Positions 60,413 through 64,000 of a stretch of DNA of 64,000 nucleotides are shown here, piece after piece. This DNA comes from Pseudomonas nabeulensis. GTDB taxonomy: Bacteria > Pseudomonadota > Gammaproteobacteria > Pseudomonadales > Pseudomonadaceae. The DNA is taken from NCBI RefSeq assembly GCF_004682045.1, contig NZ_QUZT01000013.1:48030-112029 (forward strand), given 5' to 3'. The translations under genes and the position numbers were made by a program. Under the pieces are notes generated by a model, which was not told where the DNA came from, did not search any database, and was given only the letters and a program-made list of their open reading frames with translations. Each line of letters opens with the position of its first letter. Position 1 is the stretch's first letter.

Positions 60413-61045
60413 CTACTCGGTGCTGCCCAGGCCTTGCCAGTGCTTGAGGCCAATAAAGATAAAGCGCAATTGCTGGGTGATTTTCGCTTGAGGCGTCAAG
60501 TGATCAGGCAGCGCATGGGCTGGCGGGTCGATGATGTCGGGCAGGGTGGCAAACACACTCTTGACGATCAGGTCGGCCATCACGTGTAAGCCTTCGGCGT
60601 CCAGGTGTTGCAGCTTGGGCATCAGCGTAAGGTCAGCCGCCAGGTCGCGGGTGATGTCTTCGCGCAGGGCGCCGATGGCTTGGCGGACGGCAAGGCAACC
60701 GCCGTATTGCTCGCGAGCCAGGAACAGGAATTGGGAACGGTTGGCCGACACCACGTCGAGAAAGATCCGCACCGAGGCATCGATAATGCCGCCCATCACG
60801 AATTCATTGTGGCGCACCAGGCGAATGGTGGCGCGGAAGGTCTGGCCGACTTCACTCACCAACACAAGCCCAAGCTGGTCCATATCGGCAAAGTGGCGAT
60901 AGAACCCGGTGGGAACGATACCGGCCGTCTTGGCCACTTCCCGCAAACTCAGGCTACCGAACCCACGGCCACACTCCATCAGATGGCGGGCTGCGTCCAT
61001 CAGGGCGAGGCGGGTCTGTTGTTTCTGTTCGGCGCGGGGCAGCAT
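60413..61045 (-). CDS. desT: DesT/FabR-like TetR regulator of unsaturated fatty acid genes
   Basis: The 210-residue product has a TetR-type helix-turn-helix (about residues 30-55, SLSLREVAKTAGIVPTGFYRHF) and closely resembles FabR of E. coli and DesT of P. aeruginosa, which sense acyl-CoA pools. In P. aeruginosa DesT lies next to ureEFG and divergent from desCB. Here the ureEFG neighbourhood is preserved, but the divergent side holds a small secreted protein, not a desaturase. The DesT name is therefore a family call. Confidence 0.72.
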   Translation of the reverse strand: MLPRAEQKQQTRLALMDAARHLMECGRGFGSLSLREVAKTAGIVPTGFYRHFADMDQLGLVLVSEVGQTFRATIRLVRHNEFVMGGIIDASVRIFLDVVSANRSQFLFLAREQYGGCLAVRQAIGALREDITRDLAADLTLMPKLQHLDAEGLHVMADLIVKSVFATLPDIIDPPAHALPDHLTPQAKITQQLRFIFIGLKHWQGLGSTE

Positions 61046-61149
61046 CGGCGGGCAGGCTTAGTCGGCAAGTACAGCGACGCACTCTAGCAAAACACTTTGA
61101 TCGGCGTCGAACTTGGCGGGGCAGGGCGTGATGCGTTCTACAGGAAAGC

Positions 61150-61180
61150 AAAAGCCCGATCGGCGGATCGGGCTTTTTTA
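61150..61180 (-). terminator. Bidirectional terminator after the repeat-protein gene
   Basis: A stem AAAGCCCGATC/GATCGGGCTTT with a four-base loop is followed by a T run on the plus strand and a shorter T stretch on the minus strand. It lies 16 bases beyond the stop of the gene at 61196-61567. Confidence 0.8.
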
Positions 61181-61195
61181 TCGGCCTCCACAGGC

Positions 61196-61567
61196 TTAGC
61201 TCTGTGCTTCGTGGAGTTCTTTCAGGCGGTCTGCACCACCTTCGGCAACACCTTCGGCGTAGGCGCGTTTGTTGGCTTGTTCAGCACCGCCTTCAACCAG
61301 ACCTTTCTGTTCCAGGCGATCACGGCCGCCTTCGGTCAGGCCTTCGGTGTAAGCACGTTTGTTGGCTTGCTCCGAACCGTTTTCAGCCACGCCGCCTTTG
61401 GCGTAGTCACGGTTCTCTTCTTCTTGCGAACCGCTGCGAGCCAGGGTTTGGCTGGATTGCACGGCTTGGTCTTGGTTCTGTGGGGTCACTTGTTCAGCGG
61501 CTGGCAGGGCAAAAGCACTGGAAGCCAGGACAGACAAGAGGACGGTAGCGAGTAATTGGCGTTTCAT
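61196..61567 (-). CDS. Small secreted protein with internal repeats
   Basis: The 123-residue product has a signal peptide (MKRQLLATVLLSVLASSAFA). It continues with a Gln/Ser-rich segment and then repeats of about 24 residues: GSEQANKRAYTEGLTEGGRDRL and GAEQANKRAYAEGVAEGGADRL, with a degenerate unit before. The repeats are also visible in the DNA. I do not recognise a family. The ribosome site AAGGAG is strong and the terminator is close, so it is a real, monocistronic gene. The 65-codon longer frame lacks a start signal. Confidence 0.75.
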   Translation of the reverse strand: MKRQLLATVLLSVLASSAFALPAAEQVTPQNQDQAVQSSQTLARSGSQEEENRDYAKGGVAENGSEQANKRAYTEGLTEGGRDRLEQKGLVEGGAEQANKRAYAEGVAEGGADRLKELHEAQS

Positions 61568-61916
61568 GGTCGTTGCTCCTTGGGAGGGCGATAAAGTGGG
61601 TACAGGGCTAATGCTACTCTCGATAAGTCGATATAAAAGTTCATAAACACAATGGTAATAATCAACAGAATTGATTGTTCTCGGCGGAGGCTCTAACTCG
61701 CGCCTCTCAAGCCCGCGGTTTTGCACCGTGGTGGGTATTTTCGACACGAACCTGGGTAACAATGGTGCGCCGTCGATGGATCGAATCTGTCTATGTGGTC
61801 AGGAATGTGGGTTTTTACGCTTAAATCGGTGATGGGGTTAAACCCCTGGGCGGTTTGCCAGTCGTAGCCTTATGAGCTGTAGTTCAGCTAGCAGTCGTAT
61901 TCAGGAGTCCTGTGCA
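61568..61916. other. Divergent promoter region, no gene seen
   Basis: The 350 bases between the repeat-protein gene and the AsmA gene hold no supported frame. The middle is AT-rich (AAGTTCATAAACACAATGGTAATAATC) and should contain the promoter of the small secreted protein. No sigma-54 element is visible. Confidence 0.4.
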
Positions 61917-63983
61917 ATGACGCGCACTCGTAAAATCATCGCTTGGAGCTGCGCCAGCTTCGTTCTGTTAATCGCCGTGGTGGTGTTGGTGTTGGTGTTC
62001 TTTGACTGGAACCGCATCAAGCCCCCCCTCAATGCCAAGGTCTCCGAAGAACTGCATCGCCCGTTTGCCATCAACGGCAACCTTGCCGTGGTGTGGGCGC
62101 GCGAGCCCGACGAAGGCGGCTGGCGCGCCTGGGTGCCGTGGCCCCACGTGATTGCCGAAGACCTGAGCCTGGGCAACCCCGACTGGTCGAAAGACCCGCA
62201 GATGGTCACGCTCAAGAAGGTCGAGCTACGTATCTCGCCGCTGGCTCTGCTGGTACAGCGCGTGGTGATCCCGCGGATTGACCTCACCGAGCCGAGCGCG
62301 CAATTGCAGCGCCTGGCCGATGGCCGCGCCAACTGGACCTTCAAGTTCGACCCCAAGGACCCGAATGCCGAACCGTCCAATTGGGTGGTGGACATCGGCG
62401 CCATCGGCTTCGACAAAGGCCACGTGACCCTTGACGACCAGACCCTCAAGACGCAGTTGGACGTGATCATCGACCCGCTGGGCAAGCCGATCCCCTTTGG
62501 TGAAATCGTCGGTGACGCGGATGCCAAGAAGGCCCTGGAAAAAGGCTCGGCGCCGCAGGACTACGCGTTTGGCCTCAAGGTCAAAGGCCAGTACCACGGC
62601 CAGAAACTCGACGGCACCGGCAAGATCGGCGGCCTGCTGGCCTTGCAGGACGCGGCCAAGCCGTTCCCGCTGCAAGCCCAGGTCAAGGTCGCCGACACCC
62701 GCATCGCCCTGGCCGGGACCCTGACTGATCCGCTCAACCTAGGTGCGCTGGACCTGCGCTTGAAACTCTCCGGCGCCAGTCTCGGCAACCTGTACCCGCT
62801 CACCGGTGTGACGCTGCCGGACTCCCCGGCTTATTCCACCGACGGCCACCTGATTGCCAAGCTGCACGAACCGACGGGCGCGTCGTTCACCTATGAAAAC
62901 TTCAACGGCAAGATTGGCAACAGCGATATCCACGGCAACCTGGGCTACGTCGCCAGCCAACCTCGGCCCAAGTTGACCGGTGCGCTGGTGTCCAACCAAC
63001 TGCTGATGACCGACCTCGCACCGTTGATCGGCGCCGACTCGAATGCCAAGCAAAAAGCCCGCGGCGGTGAAAGCAAGCAGCCGGCCACCAAGGTACTGCC
63101 AGTGGAAGAGTTCCGCACCGAGCGCTGGCGCGACATGGATGCCGATGTGGAATTCACTGGCAAACGTATCGTGCACAGTGCCGAGTTGCCGTTCACCGAT
63201 CTCTACACCCACCTGGTCCTCAATGACGGCGAGCTGAGCCTGGAACCCCTGCGCTTCGGTGTGGCCGGCGGCAAGCTGGATGCGCAGATTCGCCTGAACG
63301 GCCGCATCACGCCGATGGAAGGCCGCGCCAAACTCACCGCGCGCAACTTCAAGCTCAAACAGCTGTTCCCGACCTTCGAACCGATGAAAACCAGCTTCGG
63401 TGAACTCAACGGCGATGCCGATATTTCCGGTCGCGGTAACTCCGTGGCGGCACTGTTAGGCACCTCCAACGGTGACTTGAAGATGCTGATCAACGACGGC
63501 GCCATCAGCCGTGGCCTGATGGAAATCGCCGGGCTCAACGTGGGCAACTACGTGGTCGGCCGCCTGTTTGGCGACAAGGAAGTGAAGATCAACTGCGCGG
63601 CCGCCGACTTCGGCATCAAGACCGGCCTGGCGACCAGCCGGTTGTTTGTGTTCGATACCGAGAACGCGATCATCTACATCGATGGCACGGCGAATATGGC
63701 GACGGAACAGTTGGACCTGACCATCACGCCCGAGTCGAAAGGCTTCCGCCTGTTCTCCTTGCGTTCACCGTTGTACGTCAACGGGCCGTTTATCAAGCCC
63801 AATGCCGGGGTGAAGGCGATTCCCCTGGCGTTGCGCGGTGCGGGCATGGTGGCGCTGGGTGTGATTGCCGGCCCGGCCGCCGGGCTGCTCGCGTTGGTCG
63901 CGCCAAGTGGCGGTGAACCCAACGAATGTGCGCCATTGCTGCAACAGATGAAGGAAGGCAAGGCCCCAAAAACTGTGAAATAA
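61917..63983 (+). CDS. AsmA family protein
   Basis: The 688-residue product has one N-terminal membrane segment (about residues 10-32), followed by a long periplasmic region made of repeated beta strands. AsmA-type motifs are present, for example FDWNRIKPPLNAKVSEELHRPFAINGNLAV, and the conserved C-terminal part near residue 500-570 (FGELNGDADISGRGNSVAALLGTSNGDL). AsmA-like proteins are bridge-like lipid transporters between inner and outer membrane. The exact paralogue is uncertain. AGGAG lies upstream of the ATG at 61917, 15 codons inside the longest frame. Confidence 0.87.
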   Translation: MTRTRKIIAWSCASFVLLIAVVVLVLVFFDWNRIKPPLNAKVSEELHRPFAINGNLAVVWAREPDEGGWRAWVPWPHVIAEDLSLGNPDWSKDPQMVTLKKVELRISPLALLVQRVVIPRIDLTEPSAQLQRLADGRANWTFKFDPKDPNAEPSNWVVDIGAIGFDKGHVTLDDQTLKTQLDVIIDPLGKPIPFGEIVGDADAKKALEKGSAPQDYAFGLKVKGQYHGQKLDGTGKIGGLLALQDAAKPFPLQAQVKVADTRIALAGTLTDPLNLGALDLRLKLSGASLGNLYPLTGVTLPDSPAYSTDGHLIAKLHEPTGASFTYENFNGKIGNSDIHGNLGYVASQPRPKLTGALVSNQLLMTDLAPLIGADSNAKQKARGGESKQPATKVLPVEEFRTERWRDMDADVEFTGKRIVHSAELPFTDLYTHLVLNDGELSLEPLRFGVAGGKLDAQIRLNGRITPMEGRAKLTARNFKLKQLFPTFEPMKTSFGELNGDADISGRGNSVAALLGTSNGDLKMLINDGAISRGLMEIAGLNVGNYVVGRLFGDKEVKINCAAADFGIKTGLATSRLFVFDTENAIIYIDGTANMATEQLDLTITPESKGFRLFSLRSPLYVNGPFIKPNAGVKAIPLALRGAGMVALGVIAGPAAGLLALVAPSGGEPNECAPLLQQMKEGKAPKTVK

Positions 63984-63985
63984 AT

Positions 63986-64000
63986 GTGGGAGGGGGCTTG
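63986..64000. repeat. REP arm cut by the window end
   Basis: GTGGGAGGGGGCTTG is the first part of a canonical arm, directly after the AsmA gene. Confidence 0.8.

Overview
The window is chromosomal DNA from a fluorescent pseudomonad, most likely the Pseudomonas fluorescens group. The first half keeps a gene order I know from Pseudomonas (motB-rsgA-orn, queG-nnrD-tsaE-amiB-mutL-miaA-hfq-hflX-hflK-hflC, hisZ-purA, tRNA-Leu-rnr-rlmB-rpsF-rpsR-rplI-dnaB). Codons are rich in G/C at the third position, an azurin gene sits beside nadE-pncB, and many gene ends carry REP/REPIN palindromes built on GGGGGCTTGCCCCC. I see no prophage, insertion sequence, CRISPR array or genomic island.

Layout. 1-5.4 kb: motB end, rsgA, orn, a TRIC-family membrane protein, queG, a stand-alone NAD(P)H-hydrate dehydratase and tsaE. 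5.4-13.6 kb: the amiB-mutL-miaA-hfq-hflX-hflK-hflC series, mostly with overlapping or abutting genes. 13.8-18.5 kb: hisZ, purA and a chemoreceptor. 18.5-21.1 kb: an iron-type ABC permease and binding protein on the minus strand. 21.2-29.1 kb: two tandem tRNA-Leu(CAG) genes, rnr, rlmB, the ribosomal operon rpsF-rpsR-DUF2232-rplI, and dnaB. 29.3-33.2 kb: a YgiQ radical SAM protein and an unrecognised pair of membrane-protein genes. 33.2-40.2 kb: a transglutaminase/DUF2126, circularly permuted ATP-grasp/alpha-E and second transglutaminase cassette. 40.3-43.4 kb: a small basic protein, azurin, nadE and pncB. 43.6-47.6 kb: a LysR regulator with amaB and amaA (pipecolate branch of lysine catabolism). 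48.0-53.1 kb: a complete branched-chain amino-acid ABC transporter. 53.9-57.1 kb: an SDR, a cation diffusion facilitator and an AGE-family isomerase. 57.2-59.6 kb: ureE-ureF-ureG-ureJ. 59.9-64 kb: an NlpC/P60 hydrolase, a DesT/FabR-like regulator, a repeat-containing secreted protein and an AsmA-family protein.

The most interesting signal is regulatory. Four sequences fit the sigma-54 promoter TGGCAYR-N4-TTGC with the exact 10-bp GG-to-GC spacing. They lie just upstream of the transglutaminase/ATP-grasp cassette, the livK operon, ureE and the chemoreceptor. The first three also have dyads or half-sites resembling NtrC targets further upstream. This would tie the poorly understood peptide-ligase cassette to nitrogen-limitation genes for urea use and amino-acid uptake. 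That link is an inference from sequence.

Other points worth attention are a REP variant in which the central base is replaced by a constant 16-base block, a two-gene membrane pair resembling a toxin/immunity layout, a DesT-like regulator without adjacent desaturase genes, and two small genes on the minus strand near 40.3-40.6 kb.
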